A DNA stretch of 64,000 nt from Burhinus oedicnemus (lineage: Eukaryota > Chordata > Aves > Charadriiformes > Burhinidae). Position 1 is the stretch's first letter. Each line of letters opens with the position of its first letter. The stretch spans positions 4,136,371 through 4,200,370 of the forward strand of contig VFFE01007255.1 of NCBI GenBank assembly GCA_008921705.1. Direction: 5' to 3'. The position numbers were made by a program, and so were the translations under genes. Shown here one piece after another: positions 1-11,248 of this stretch. Below the pieces are notes generated by a model that was not told the origin of the DNA, did not search any database, and worked only from the letters and a program-made list of their open reading frames with translations.

Positions 1-2367
1 AGTAAAGCAAAAGCTGCTTTCTTAAACAGCTACACGAGGAAACACTAGAAACTAGCGATTCAGCCGAAGCAAGTTTTTGACCGTGGATCTTCCTACACTG
101 TGCTCTGATTGTACGCAAATCGGTCTGCTAAAGCAAAGTGGTCACCTAACTCAGATCCGAAGTGCCAGTTTCAGGGTAAAAAGACACAGAGACAGCGAGA
201 GAGAAAGCGAGCACAAGCCCTCGACCCAGACAGCGCCTACCCCAAGGAAGCAGGTCTCTTACCTGAAAACCTTTGTCTTTGACAAGCCAAACAAGGAGTT
301 GAAATTAGCAATGAAGATGCAAAAGTTTGTTAGAGCAATGAGCCAAATGAGGGCTCTGGGAATTTTAGGAAGCCTTCTCCTGAAAAACCACATGGTGAGA
401 TGCCCGAGAGCGACAGAGGCGCTGCCGCTGCTGCCCAGAGCTCGCTAGGCAGCGCTTTCCAAGGGTGTGTTGAACGAGTGGGCTGGTCTTTTCTCTGGAT
501 TTCCCTACAAGAAAGTGCACACCCTCTCTCCCAACATTCTCAGACACTCCGCACACGGATCCAATTTCTCAGAAAAGACAGCAGCTTTGCACTGTTCCCA
601 TCTATCACCCTAAGGTTACTGCAACAGAGTGGGAAAAGAAACACCTTTTACTGCAAACAATGGAAGTTCCCTGTATTTTCCTTAACGAGGTAAGTCTGGT
701 GTAAGAAGGAAACCCTTTACTTCTAATCTGGTGTAAGCATCTCTAGGAACATCTGTGTGATTTATGGAAGTAGCCATAGTTACAGTCAAAGAAACCAGCT
801 TTCAGACCACCACCTGCCCCAGGGCTCAGGCAAGACCCTAGGCATAACCATGAACAGGTATTTATTTTCTTCTTCATGCAGTACTTCCTTGCAGCTCCAA
901 TCCAGAAGCAATCCCTGCCCCCAAAAGCTGATGGCTAGATACACATCCATTTTACCTTGCGATTGCTTTGAAGCAAGTCGAAGTAAGACTCCTTGCAAAT
1001 CCACCACAGAACAGAGGAGTTTGGGTTTAAAGGCAGATTAGTGCTTGGGTACAGCATTAGAGGACAGGGCTTAGAGCCGGACAGTCCCTTCCCTCTCTAA
1101 TAAAGCTGACCTGCCTTTAAGGCAACCGGAAAAACTTCAATTCAGCATTTCACCTGTCTGAAAGGTGCCAACTCCATCGCCATCTAACCCTGCCAGTGCT
1201 GACAAACTTGTCACACTGGCCTGCCTGCAGCTCAGGTTCCCAAGCTGGCTCAGGAGCGTGCCGCTTCGGCTCTGCGCTGCTTGGACAGGCAGCAGCCACA
1301 CACGCGCTCCAGCTGCTCCGCTGCGCGGGCTCTCAGTCAAGCTTCCTCCCGCACCAGCTCCAGGACCCGTCTTTTACTTTCGGCTTTTGAACTCTCGCTC
1401 CATCACTTCGCAGGGATCACTGAGTGGCCAGGAAACGACAGCTACGTCAGTTCTCCACTAAAACAGGACACGGGTGGATTTGGGTCTGTGGCTAGTTGTA
1501 GAATTTAAAAGAACGAGATCACCCTGGTGAACCCCCACAGTACAGCACCTTGAAATTCAGTTGGTTTCAAGGGAGCATCTAATACATCTGAATTTTTATT
1601 CCATGTAACACCAAAATACATTTCAAGTTTCTCACATCTGTGAATCATGCCATCGTGGACAGACAGACAATTGCCTCCTCCACTACTGCCCTTGGTGGGA
1701 CCCTGGTCATTTGGGGTCTGTGCAGTACAGCCAGGCTTTGCTCAACAACAGTGTCAGTTAAAACAAAGCTTCACTAATGCCACGTGCACATGAAATGCTC
1801 CAGGGGTAACGAATCCCTGCTGCAACCCTAGGGGTCTGCACTACGCTTGATTTGAGCCGTGAGCACATTCAGACCTGGGATACGTTGCTTCTCACTGACA
1901 GGTAGCACCTGACAATCCCTCTCCCCACCCCAGGTTCCACAACACGTATCTCATCCTCTCCTCTTCATGAAAATGGGTGGTCTGCCTGGAGATTGATCTT
2001 TAGCAGTCCAGAATACGTCTCCCCACCAGCAGTGGGAAAGATGAGCAGAGATGAACACCACAGCCAGAGAAACGCTTACCTGTACCAGAGATGTAGTTTT
2101 ACACGCTACAGCAAAGGGCTATTTTAACCCAGGGTGAGCTGTTAAATATTAACCCTGACAGTTCAAGGGGAGATGGCCATGCTGCTTCTTAAGACATAGG
2201 CTGCTTTTGCATAGCTCTTATAAAAATTAAGCTCAGATATAAAAAAGCTTTTGTTGACAATATCACAAACCTCAGAGGCTAGCACTCGCACTGTTACTGA
2301 ATACACAGAGAACACAAGATGTTTGCTCTAAGGTACAGGAAAGCCAGCGAGCAGGTTTCACACCTAC
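1..2367. other. No gene recognised (left edge)
   Basis: This is AT/GC-mixed single-copy-looking DNA. The longest open frame (77-448, plus, 123 aa) has no family features and no splice context, so I treat it as chance. Isolated minus-strand donor-like sites (CAG/GTAAGAG near 257-263 and CAG/GTAAGC near 2085-2092) could belong to a non-coding transcript, but no convincing coding exon is bounded by them. Confidence 0.5.
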
Positions 2368-2511
2368 CTTGTACCCCTCAACACATCACAGCAAAAAGCT
2401 GGGAAGATTCCCTGTCCGAGGATCAGCAGTAGCTGCATTTCTTTATTGTCCGTTCTTCCTGGCAAGTTACTCTCTCTGGATTTAAGTGCAAGACATGGGT
2501 TATCAGAGGAC
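2368..2511 (-). other. Candidate internal exon, unidentified
   Basis: On the minus strand a strong pyrimidine tract and acceptor (TTTTTCTCTTCCAG, just above 2511) opens a 144-bp block that ends in a good donor (ACAAG/GTAGGTG). The length is a multiple of three, and one frame (entered with one codon base outstanding, left with two bases of the next codon) is open throughout, about 47 codons. The translation is not one I recognise, and the frame stays open into the intron on the acceptor side, which weakens the case for coding. It could be an exon of the minus-strand gene or non-coding RNA that appears to start at the 18.5-kb CpG island. The call rests on splice-site quality only. Confidence 0.22.
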
Positions 2512-2886
2512 CTGGAAGAGAAAAATGAAACAATAACACAGGTTTGAAAAGCCCTTGAAGAAACACGAGGCAGGTTGTTAGTCCAGGGTACAACCCTGCC
2601 TCCACCTACAGCAAACCTTTCCACTGGTGCTCAAACTGAGCCTGGGATCAAAGGAGATCTGTTGAACAATTACGGGCACTGAGAAAGGGATTAGCCAAGG
2701 TATTGCCATATTCCGTGGCAGCCCTTATTAGCTGAAGGCAATTCTAGAGAGGTGGACTACAGGTCTGGGCGTGCAGTAGGCAAGTAGCAACTCCGTGCCC
2801 ACGAGATCTCCAACAGGACATTCTTACAGGAACAAGTATCAGTCCTGAAGCGCTGATATGCAGCACGCATAGCAATGGCTTCATTT

Positions 2887-3155
2887 CATAGAATCACAGA
2901 ATGGTTTGGGTTGGAAGGGACCTTAAAGATCATCCAGTTCCAACCCCCTGCCATGGGCAGGGACACCTCCCACTAGACCAGGTTGCTCAAAGCCCCGTCC
3001 AACCTGGCCTTGAACACCTCCAGGGATGGGGCAGCCACAGCTGCTCTGGGCAACCTGGGCCAGGGTCTCACCACCCTCAGAGTGAAAAATTTCTTCCTGA
3101 GATCTGATCTAAATCTCCCCTCTCCCAGTTTGAAGCCACTATCCATTACCATTTT
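2887..3155 (-). mobile_element. CR1 LINE fragment, 5'-truncated
   Basis: The plus strand opens with CATAGAATCACAGAATGG, which is the reverse complement of a CR1 3' end. It continues through the standard CR1 3' region (GGTTGGAAGGGACCTTAAAGA; CCAGGGATGGGGCAGCCAC). The minus-strand frame inside it reads like the last residues of the CR1 ORF2 reverse-transcriptase protein (…PSLEVFKARLDGALSNLV). Only the 3' few hundred bases remain, as is usual for CR1, so it is not mobile. The inner boundary near 3155 is approximate because homology fades there. Confidence 0.93.
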
Positions 3156-4427
3156 AGCCTCTTCTTTCAAGCCCTAGGCACCTTCAGGCATACTGCTTGG
3201 AAGAAGCTGCTTGTGTGCGACTACAAGGCTTTTTTTGTTAATAGGATCCCAACGGGAAATTCTGGAGGCAGATAACACTTTCCTTCAACCTCCTCCAGCT
3301 AACATTGTGAAACCTAGAGCCACAAGGGACAGCAAGATTCCTGCAAGCAGAAATAGACAGCTTTCCTTGCTTTTAAGGAACTGCGCTGGCAATTGTGGAG
3401 AACATGTCTGTAGTACTCTATGTTCAGGAAAGTCTGTGCTTGGGGGAATATCCAAATCTCTGGCAAGCACATTAGCCAAAAGCAGGCTTGCTATGCAAAA
3501 CACACAGCTTTCCACCTTCTTGGTTTAAGAAAAGAAAACCTAAAAAACCCTATCGGAGTACTGCCTTTCACTTCCTTGGAGTATTATCTCACCATCCTCC
3601 ACTCCCACCGCTGAAATCAGCCTGTCAGAGCTCAGGCAGCCAGGCTGGTTAGCTCAAACATGAGGTCAGACTGGGAAATGGGGATGTATTGGAAACTGCT
3701 CAGGGATGGCCTGGTGAAAACTGAGGCCAAGAGTTTTACAAGGCTGCTCCCTTGTAAACCTCTGGAAGAAGTATGATTCCTGGGACACACAGGGCTCCCA
3801 GCCCACAGACGGGGAGATAACCAGTGAAGACTGCACCCAGCACAGGGGCCGCGGGACAGACGCCAGCCTCCTGTCCCAAATGAGAGGGAGTGCGCGTCTC
3901 TCTGGCAGTCCTACCGGCAATCCCAGGCGACGCTGCTTCTCTCACGGCGCCGAGACTCCGAGCGCAGCACTGCCGCTCCATGTTCAGTGTGTCCAGCTAC
4001 CAACATCAACGCCCACACCAGAACTTCTATTCCTTCGTGCTGTGAAAACAAAACCTTTTATTTATTTTTTTTAAGCAAACTCCACCAGGGACCATCAAGT
4101 GAAGATGGTTATCTGTTAGTTCTCTTCCATCTCTAACAGTCCATTTAATTCCACATCACTTAATTACATCCTTAGTTACATCCTGGACAGATAAAAGGCA
4201 GATTTGCCTTTCTGTGTTTTTTTTCCCCAAACAAATGTTATCTCTATTAGATCTTATGCTGTGTGTTGTGGGTGTTGGCTAGAGTCTGAACTATGCCAAC
4301 AATTCACCTGCGCGCACGTTCTCCAGAGGGCTGAGTATCACATCTCGCTTACTGGCCTGTGCCCTGTGTGCTTTCCACTTTCCCATGGCTCTGGGCTAGG
4401 GAACAGGGCGTCACAAGATGTGTTTTA
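3156..4427. other. No gene recognised
   Basis: The sequence between the first CR1 and the inverted LTR fragment has only short overlapping frames without family features. I see no tandem repeat, RNA gene or convincing exon. Confidence 0.5.
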
Positions 4428-4548
4428 AGGACAGAGAGAGAAAAAGAGAAACTTAAGAGTTTAGAAGGAACTAAACTACTTTAATGAAATATTAATAATA
4501 AAATAATAAAAAGAAAATAATGAAATATATACAAAACCATATCAAGCT
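4428..4548 (-). repeat. Inverted fragment of the neighbouring LTR
   Basis: The reverse complement of 4428-4548 matches 5089-5209, inside the solo LTR, over 121 bp with two mismatches by eye. The copied part covers the AT-rich 3' portion of the LTR, including its ATTAAA signal. Homology stops abruptly at both ends, and the fragment ends six bases before the LTR's target duplication. With the LTR it forms an inverted repeat with arms of about 120 bp separated by 540 bp. It may be a relic of an older minus-oriented insertion of the same family or a local inverted duplication. Confidence 0.9.
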
Positions 4549-4553
4549 TCACT

Positions 4554-4558
4554 GTAGG
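4554..4558. repeat. 5-bp target-site duplication, left
   Basis: GTAGG directly precedes the LTR's TG and is repeated directly after its terminal CA at 5290-5294. Confidence 0.85.
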
Positions 4559-4900
4559 TGTCCCGGTTTGAGGTGAAACAGGACCAATTTTGTTCAGTAA
4601 CATTACTTTTTAGCCAGGCCTCTTCTAACTGGTGAAATTACCAGCATGTTGTGCAGAAACCGTTGTCTCTCAGAGTGATGAGACCCATGTTTACAGTTGA
4701 TGCCAAGGAATGGGATGCAGAGAGGCTCCTGCTTATCCTTACTGCTGTCACACCCAAGGGCAGCCAACTTTGGTATTTGCCCCGTTGGAGGGTGGGAAGC
4801 GGAAAAGCGTAGAGGGGTCACCCCTGCGGGGAGGAGTGGGCAGGACAGGGGACCCAAAACTGACCCACAGGGTATTCCATCCCATCTGCCTCCTGCTCAG

Positions 4901-4908
4901 GATAAAAG
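4901..4908 (+). promoter_or_regulatory. TATA-like box of the solo LTR
   Basis: GATAAAAG lies about 340 bp into the LTR and about 250 bp before its ATTAAA signal. This placement fits a retroviral U3 core promoter. Whether it is still active is unknown. Confidence 0.5.
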
Positions 4909-5151
4909 CCGAGGGATCAAAGGGTCAGCTCTTTTTTGTTCAATGGCCGGTGTCCGAGGAGGACTCTGTCTCTTTGCCTGCCTTTGATCCCGATCCTGAG
5001 TCCAGATTCGAAATCCAGTTCCCATCTGTCACTGAGTCCAGTCTGGGACTTCCCCAGTGCCTGCTGGTGACGTGATCGTCCTCCTGGGAGCTTGATATGG
5101 TTTTGTATATATTTCATTATTTTCTTTTTATTATTTTATTATTAATATTTC

Positions 5152-5157
5152 ATTAAA
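5152..5157 (+). terminator. LTR poly(A) signal ATTAAA
   Basis: ATTAAA lies in the AT-rich segment of the LTR and is followed by a long pyrimidine run (TCTCTCTTTTTCTCTC), as expected for the retroviral R/U5 region. Confidence 0.5.
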
Positions 5158-5289
5158 GTAGTTTAGTTCCTTCTAAACTCTTAAGTCTCTCTTTTTCTCT
5201 CTCTCTCCTGCCTCCCTTCGAAGCGGCGCAGGAGAGAGAGAGCATCTGTCGTTCCATCTGATTGGGCCAATCTGGCCCAAACCACGACA

Positions 5290-5294
5290 GTAGG
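5290..5294. repeat. 5-bp target-site duplication, right
   Basis: GTAGG follows the terminal CA of the LTR and matches 4554-4558 exactly. Confidence 0.85.
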
Positions 5295-5492
5295 ACAAAC
5301 TTGTCTTTCAGTGATGCCCACAACATACCAAAACCAGTACTTGACTGGAAGACTGAGGACTAAGGACCTGCTAATGAAGCTGTGGATGTTTGGACCTATT
5401 CACCATATTACTTGATGATATAAGAACTGAGCGAATTATAACTGGGAGAGAAAAAGAATGACATTGCCTGCAGCATGCAACTGCTCAGTGGT

Positions 5493-5975
5493 CATAGAAT
5501 CATAGAATCGTTTAGGTTGGAAAAGACCTTTAAGATCATCTGGTCCAACCATTGACCCTACTCTACCAGGTCTGCCACTAAACCGTGTCTCTCAGCACCA
5601 CATCTACACGACTTTGAAACACATCCAGGGATGGTGACTCAACCACCTCCCTGGGCAGCCTCTTCCAATGTTTGATAACTCTTTCAGGGAAAAATGTTTT
5701 CCTAACGTCCAGCCTAAACCTCCCCTGGCACAACTTGAACCCGTTTCCTCTTGTCCTATCGCTGGTTACTTGGGAGAAGAGACCAGCTCCCATCTCACTA
5801 CAACCTCCTTTCAGGGAGCTGCAGAGAGCAATAAGGTCTCCCCTCAGCCTTCTCTTCTCCAGACTAAACAATCCCAATTCCCTCAGCCGCTCCTCATAAG
5901 ACATGTTCTCCAGACCCCTCACCAGCTTTGTTGCCCTTCTCTGGACACGCTCCAGCACCTCAATGTCCCTCCTAA
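5493..5975 (-). mobile_element. CR1 LINE fragment with ORF2 C-terminus
   Basis: The plus strand starts CATAGAATCATAGAATCG, the reverse complement of the CR1 3' tail, and runs into the coding 3' end of CR1. The minus-strand frame of 134 aa (5578-5982) is the C-terminal end of the CR1 ORF2 polyprotein, downstream of the reverse-transcriptase core; recognisable pieces are [20 protein letters not shown] and [12 protein letters not shown]. It is open for its whole length, so the insertion is fairly young or lucky. It is 5'-truncated, lacking the endonuclease and the catalytic RT motifs, and so is dead as a mobile element. Confidence 0.95.
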
Positions 5976-8900
5976 TGGTCATGCCTGTGGGTTAGCAAAG
6001 GCTACGCCAGCAAAGGCTTGGCTTGGAAACGTTAGGTCCTTGTTTTCCCCTCCCAGTTCAGGAGTCATCTTCAGAAGCACATGCTTTCAGGTTAGGAACC
6101 CAGGGTGGAAAGAGATTGCAAGAGCAAACTCTGCAGAGCTACTTGTCTTGCTTTCACCAAAAAAAAAACCTGATAGCCCAACAGCTCCCAAACTTGCCTT
6201 AATTCCACACTCACTGGCCATTTTCCAGCAAGTCCCCTCTCTTCCACACCAAACCTTCTCTCAAAAACACTGAACAAACACCCAGAGACAACAGCATTTA
6301 TCGGGGCAAAGCCCCCACCTCTTCTCCTGCTGCACTTGCAAGAATAGCCACGGTTTTGTCACAGAGCAAAGCCTCAGAGAACTGCGCCAGGAGGTGGGGA
6401 ACAGCTTAGAGAACCAACTGCTCTGTGCTCTCCACGGGCTGAAATGCCCCAGGAGAGAAAGAAACTGCAGCTTTCGTGGAGGAACGCGAGCGAGCGCCTC
6501 CTCAGCGTCCACGCAGCCGAGTTGCGGAGAATGGAAAATTTGTTGGTTTTTTATTAGTGCTGTTCTGTCCGCTCGGTATCCAGCCCCACCCAGCTAGTGC
6601 CCCAGTAAAGAAATTGCCTTGAATCTATGTTGTAACAGGAGATGATATGGGTCCAAGCTGGAATATTTCCCCCTCTCCCACACAGTAATGGGAACATCGG
6701 CTTCTCCAACCAGCTCCCATGCACCAGGGAAAGTCCTCGCCTGGAGCAATCACTGGGAGATGGCCATATTACAGCCTCTGGTCACTGGAACTTGTTTTAG
6801 TTCTTTCTGCAAGCACAGTGACTACTCAGCTATTAAGCATGTTCCCCATGGCCACAGCTACAGGTGTTAACCTCTCCATATTGAAGGAAGCAGACCAAGT
6901 CTTCCATCACACTGCTTTTCTGCTTTTTGAGCTCTTCACCATTCACCCCATCCCGCTTAAGATGCTACGCTGAAATGGCTCTGGTCCCGGCATTCCTTTC
7001 TCAGATACACAAAGCTGAGAAGACTGATGAGCCACTTCATTTGAAAGAATTTTAAAAAAACCCCACAAAACAAATAAAAATACACTCCCAGCAACAATGG
7101 CTGGAAACGTCAGCTGGAGTTACACAGGCTGGAAAGAACCAGGGCTCCTTTATCCAAATGCCTCCCTCAATAGCCTTTTGTCTGTGCCATCCCAGCGGGA
7201 AGCCTAGCATATCACCCAGGAGCTGACAGAGAGAGAGAGAGGGACAAAACTGACACCACTTCAGAGCTGATTTGGGTTGTGGGGTTTTTTTTTCCCCTCC
7301 TTTAAAAGCTGTTTGATGGAAAGGAAGCAAATATTCTGATCCTTGAGTAGGAATCTCTCAGACAGCTGTTCCCCCAAGGAGCAGGGCAGCGTTGCAGACA
7401 GGTGAGAAGTAATTTCTTAAACTCATGGCTAGCTGGCCCCCACCAGAAAAGCAGCCTCTCCAGCTCCTGGCCCTGGCAGCTGCCAGGAGCAGCAGAGTTC
7501 CAGGATCCTCCACTGCTGCAGAGAGAGAAACATAAGAATCACAAAGCCCAAATTCCCTCTCCGTACCCCTGGCAAAAAAAATGCAGGCATATTATCTCAG
7601 CACTTCACGTCTGCCTGCAAAAATTGGGCCCTGCACAGATACGAATTACAGAATCACATCTGGGGCGGGGTCTACTAATTTTAGAGCCAGAAGTGAAATA
7701 TTTCTTGCTAAAGGTCTTTCCCATACTCTTCCCACTGACTTAACATCAGAAACCATCCCTCTTGACATCCGGCAGGACAAATGTGCCATTTGGCACCCTT
7801 TGGGGTGAAAAGTGCTACAGGAATGCAAGATGGAAGTCTGCTTCTTGAGTGGTGTAAATCATCGTATCCCTGACTTACGCTTGGAAAAACGTGGCCTCAC
7901 AGCGCCTTCCTCTCTGCGCCCGACTGACAGATGCACTGGAGAAGCGCAGTCACATTTTTAGCTGCAAAAGTAGCACAGCCCCAGGGTCCTGTGAGAAACA
8001 AGGTGGATTTACTGCTGGAAATCACAGGCTTCTCTTCCCTTCTCCCTCTTTTGTCTATTGTCTTCTATTTAACAGTTCTTCTCCTGCCTTATTTCGATGC
8101 CCAGAGGGTCCTGTGCTACTTATCTCCACTCTCCTCCTATTAACTTGACAGAGGCTTTTGCCAGCCATGGAGAGAAGGTAATTCTTTGCCACCCCAGTTG
8201 CACACCACCTATCAGCCTCATACTGGGAAAACCCCAGGCAAAGTAATTGCTGGGCAGGAGAGCAGCACACCGTGCTACTGTAGTGGAAATGGGAGATCCC
8301 TGAGCTCAGGAAGGGCACGTCATTCTCTCCCGGTTCCCTGGGAGCTGCCTAGCTTGTGTTTGATCGGGGTTTGTCTCACAGGCCGTAGATCTCCGGGAAG
8401 GATGCTCCTGTTGCACAGTCTCAGCCAGGGCCATGAGGATCAGCCCATCTGTATCCAATAATGCCGAGCAATGACATTATTCCTCTCCTCCCATGAGCTG
8501 CACTTCCCAAAGATGGGCACCACTCCAGCGAAAAGCGTGGCACAAAGAAGTCGGGCAGGACACACACTGAGCGTGTTTGTTCCTAGCTCTGCAGCTTGCA
8601 CCTCAAGCCTTGCGTCCCCATTTTTAGTCATCAAGTGAGAATGATCAGGTCTACAGCAGGAACGGTCTAAGCTGTGCTGTTAACGTGATTATGCCAAATT
8701 CAGACGGTGGCCAGCCCTTGTGCTAACCCCCGCGAGCCTGCCCTTACAGCTCTTTCCTCTCTGTAGCGGGATTTTGTACTTGCTGAGACACTACCCATTC
8801 ATCCAGAACGAGTTACGCTGCAGAGCCACAGCAGCAACGGCTGGAAGAGACATCCTGAAAGGTCATCTCCTGCAGCTCCAAGCTTCAGCGATACCTAAAC

Positions 8901-8996
8901 CAACCCTGTGACTCCAAGCAGATGTCGGTTGGGGCTTGTCTTGTCTTTCATGCTTGAGGTTTCCCTCCCTCTCCCTAAGCAATCTACACCACACTT
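5976..8996. other. No gene recognised
   Basis: Only short scattered frames are present. Minus-strand acceptor-like pyrimidine tracts occur near 7226 and 7527, but the blocks they open have no clear donor or recognisable peptide. A (GA)n run lies at about 7228-7242. Nothing else is supportable. Confidence 0.5.
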
Positions 8997-9120
8997 CCAC
9001 TGCCACACTTCTTCCACTGCCACGCTTCTTCCACTGCCACGCTTCTTCCACTGCCACGCTTCTTCCACTGCCACGCTTCTTCCACTGCCACGCTTCTTCC
9101 ACTGCCACGCTTCTTCCACT
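8997..9120. repeat. 17-bp minisatellite, about 7.3 copies
   Basis: The unit CCACTGCCACGCTTCTT is repeated seven times from 8997 to 9115, followed by a 5-base partial unit. Copies two to seven look identical; the first has one A for G. Because 17 is not a multiple of three and no frame of the array contains a stop, all frames stay open and encode a 17-residue periodic peptide. This explains the odd Trp-Lys-Lys-Arg-rich frames on the minus strand. There are no spacers, so it is not CRISPR-like. Confidence 0.97.
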
Positions 9121-11248
9121 GTCGGTTATCTAGGGCACGCACCCCTTTTGGTCCGTCCCACCTTTCAGCTTGGTCAGTGTTTGAGTTCATATTTACGCCT
9201 CAATATTGTAACCGTAAGTAAACACAAGCCCAGTTAACTAAATTAATATCTTAAGAGTAAATGCACACACAAAAAAAATAATATTCAAGAGCAAGAGGAT
9301 ACTGAGACTTCCAGAGAAAAATAAGGACTGTGGAAAATGACTCTTCTGGTTGTTTAACTACGTGTGCTCTTCTGTGAAATCATATAGGAAAGTGCTCTGA
9401 GAATCCAACAGCAAATAGCAAGCCCTTGCATTTATAAACTTTACGTAATTTACCCTAAAGCACTTGCAAATTACCTTATTGTGTTTCCTTCGGTTGATAC
9501 TGCGAGGCCGTCATTGCTGAGAGGAGTATGACGAGCCATGCCACGGCACCACACGCTTTCCCAGACAGGAGGTCTCTGAAATAAACAGAGAGGAGACAGA
9601 GCGGTAAAAGGCAGTTCATCACATGATGTCACCGGGATGGTGCCAACAGTTCTGCTTTTGCCCGGAGCTACATGGGCATCTTTCTGTTTTCAGCTTCATC
9701 TAGACACTGGTGGCTCCACCACGACGTCCTCAGAACCGTGATGGGTGAAGCCACAACGCTCCAGCAGCTCACAAGTCCAAGGTGGGCTATTCGTTTTGCC
9801 ACTGCCAAAGTATTTCACTGTTGTTCAGGACGTCAATCTTTTACAAACATTTAGATATGTCAAGTGTCCCACAAACACATTCAAATAACTACACCGTTTC
9901 ATGGATGGAAGTTCGGGTCCTCCCTAAAATACAATTTGATTTGAGAATTAGCTTTATCTCACTTGTAACTCGCATCTACAAAACACACATTGTCTCTCTC
10001 TTTCAAGATAAATAGGTGGCATTTTGCTTGTGGAATTTCACATGGTTTCCTCTCCTCTCTAACCTACCCAGGAAAAAAAAAATCCCATCTTGTCATGTGG
10101 TTAGTCTTTGGGTTCTCTGTTACCCTGTAAAACAATTTATTGCCTAGGGACTGCAGCTGAATTGCAAGGCGGTTTTTGTAGAAGACCAGTTCCTTCAGTT
10201 GTTTACTGTTCCTGCAGAACGCTGTATCCAGCCAGCCTCTCACTTCTCTTAATATCAGCATTTGACAAGCTCTGGCCTTACAACTTCAAGTAAACCAGAA
10301 GACTGCACTTCCATTTATGCATAAATAAACAGCGCGTCCTTCACTAAAAAGGCCATTCGCTGTACATACCCCAGGCACAAGTTTATCCGCTACAAACTTT
10401 GAAGTGCACCACTAGTCTGGAAAGTCACAAAAATGGTATCTTAAGGCTGCCTGATCTTGTGCCGGGGACTCTGGGTTAGATCTGCTCAGTCATAGACACC
10501 TGTTCTACCCGCCCGCTCTGCTAACTGCGCCCGAAACACCAAAATCAAGACAGGTTTGGTGGTCACCAACGTTACCTGGGTGTTCCTGCAGGCCAAATTG
10601 AGTCAACTCAAGCCTGCAAACCCTTGGTCACCCGTTTTATTAACCTGGTTTGACTCAGAGCAGAGTCCAGGTGATCAAATTTTGTTTCAACATTGCAATT
10701 GGCAAGTGGAAGATGGAGAAGAGATGAACAGAACTGGCGAACAACAGACTGTCCTTACACCATCCCTTCCTACGTGCACCAAAACATGACTTTAAACAAC
10801 ACACCTGCCAATACCACCAGCTACGTGACCCGAGGAGCACGCTCTCAGTACCCCAGCCACCTCTTTCTCCAAAACTAGCTGTACACATGACTATTTTGTG
10901 CTATCTTGTGCTCACAAAGAAGGAAAAAGAATGTCCTGTCCTCTGGTAGATGTGTTTAGAGAGAGAAAGAAGGTTTGAGCGAGGGGGTCTTGGATCACAG
11001 CTCTGCTATCCCACCACGTGCTGATGACCCCTCTAGGCTGAGGGGACAGAACCCTGCCATTATCATCACCACATGCTCTCCCACCTTAGGACAACGTGGT
11101 GGATCACTCTTGCCTCCCAGATCCTAACCCCAAGTATCTGCATGTGTGTGTGTGCTCCCCCAGACATTGAAACCACCACTTCTTCTCAGCCGAGTCAGCC
11201 GCTACGACTGCAGAGGGCAGCATCAAGCCCATGATATTTTGACATTGC
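9121..11248. other. No gene recognised
   Basis: Short unconnected frames only. A minus-strand donor-like CCCAG/GTAACG lies near 10570, without a recognisable exon. No repeats stand out. Confidence 0.5.

Larger units (their letters stand above)
4559..5289 (+). mobile_element. Solo LTR, ERVL-like endogenous retrovirus
   Basis: This 731-bp element begins TGTCCCGGTTTG and ends AAACCACGACA, so it has TG…CA ends inside short imperfect inverted termini. It is flanked by the perfect 5-bp duplication GTAGG. A TATA-like GATAAAAG sits at 4901-4908 and an ATTAAA poly(A) signal at 5152-5157, the expected order of U3 promoter and R-region signals for plus orientation. No gag, pol or env frames lie next to it and there is no second LTR, so it is the product of LTR-LTR recombination. 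A 5-bp duplication is typical of class III/ERVL elements; the family name is inferred from that and from the termini. The 121-aa frame at 4710-5075 is not retroviral. Confidence 0.88.

Noticed and set aside
5668..6273. 201-aa plus-strand frame
   Set aside because: Antisense of the CR1 ORF2 fragment plus flanking sequence.
8997..9120. CRISPR-like array
   Set aside because: Units are directly adjacent with no unique spacers, in a vertebrate genome.
8863..9190. Trp/Lys/Arg periodic peptides near 9.0 kb
   Set aside because: They are translations of the 17-bp minisatellite, not a repeat protein gene.
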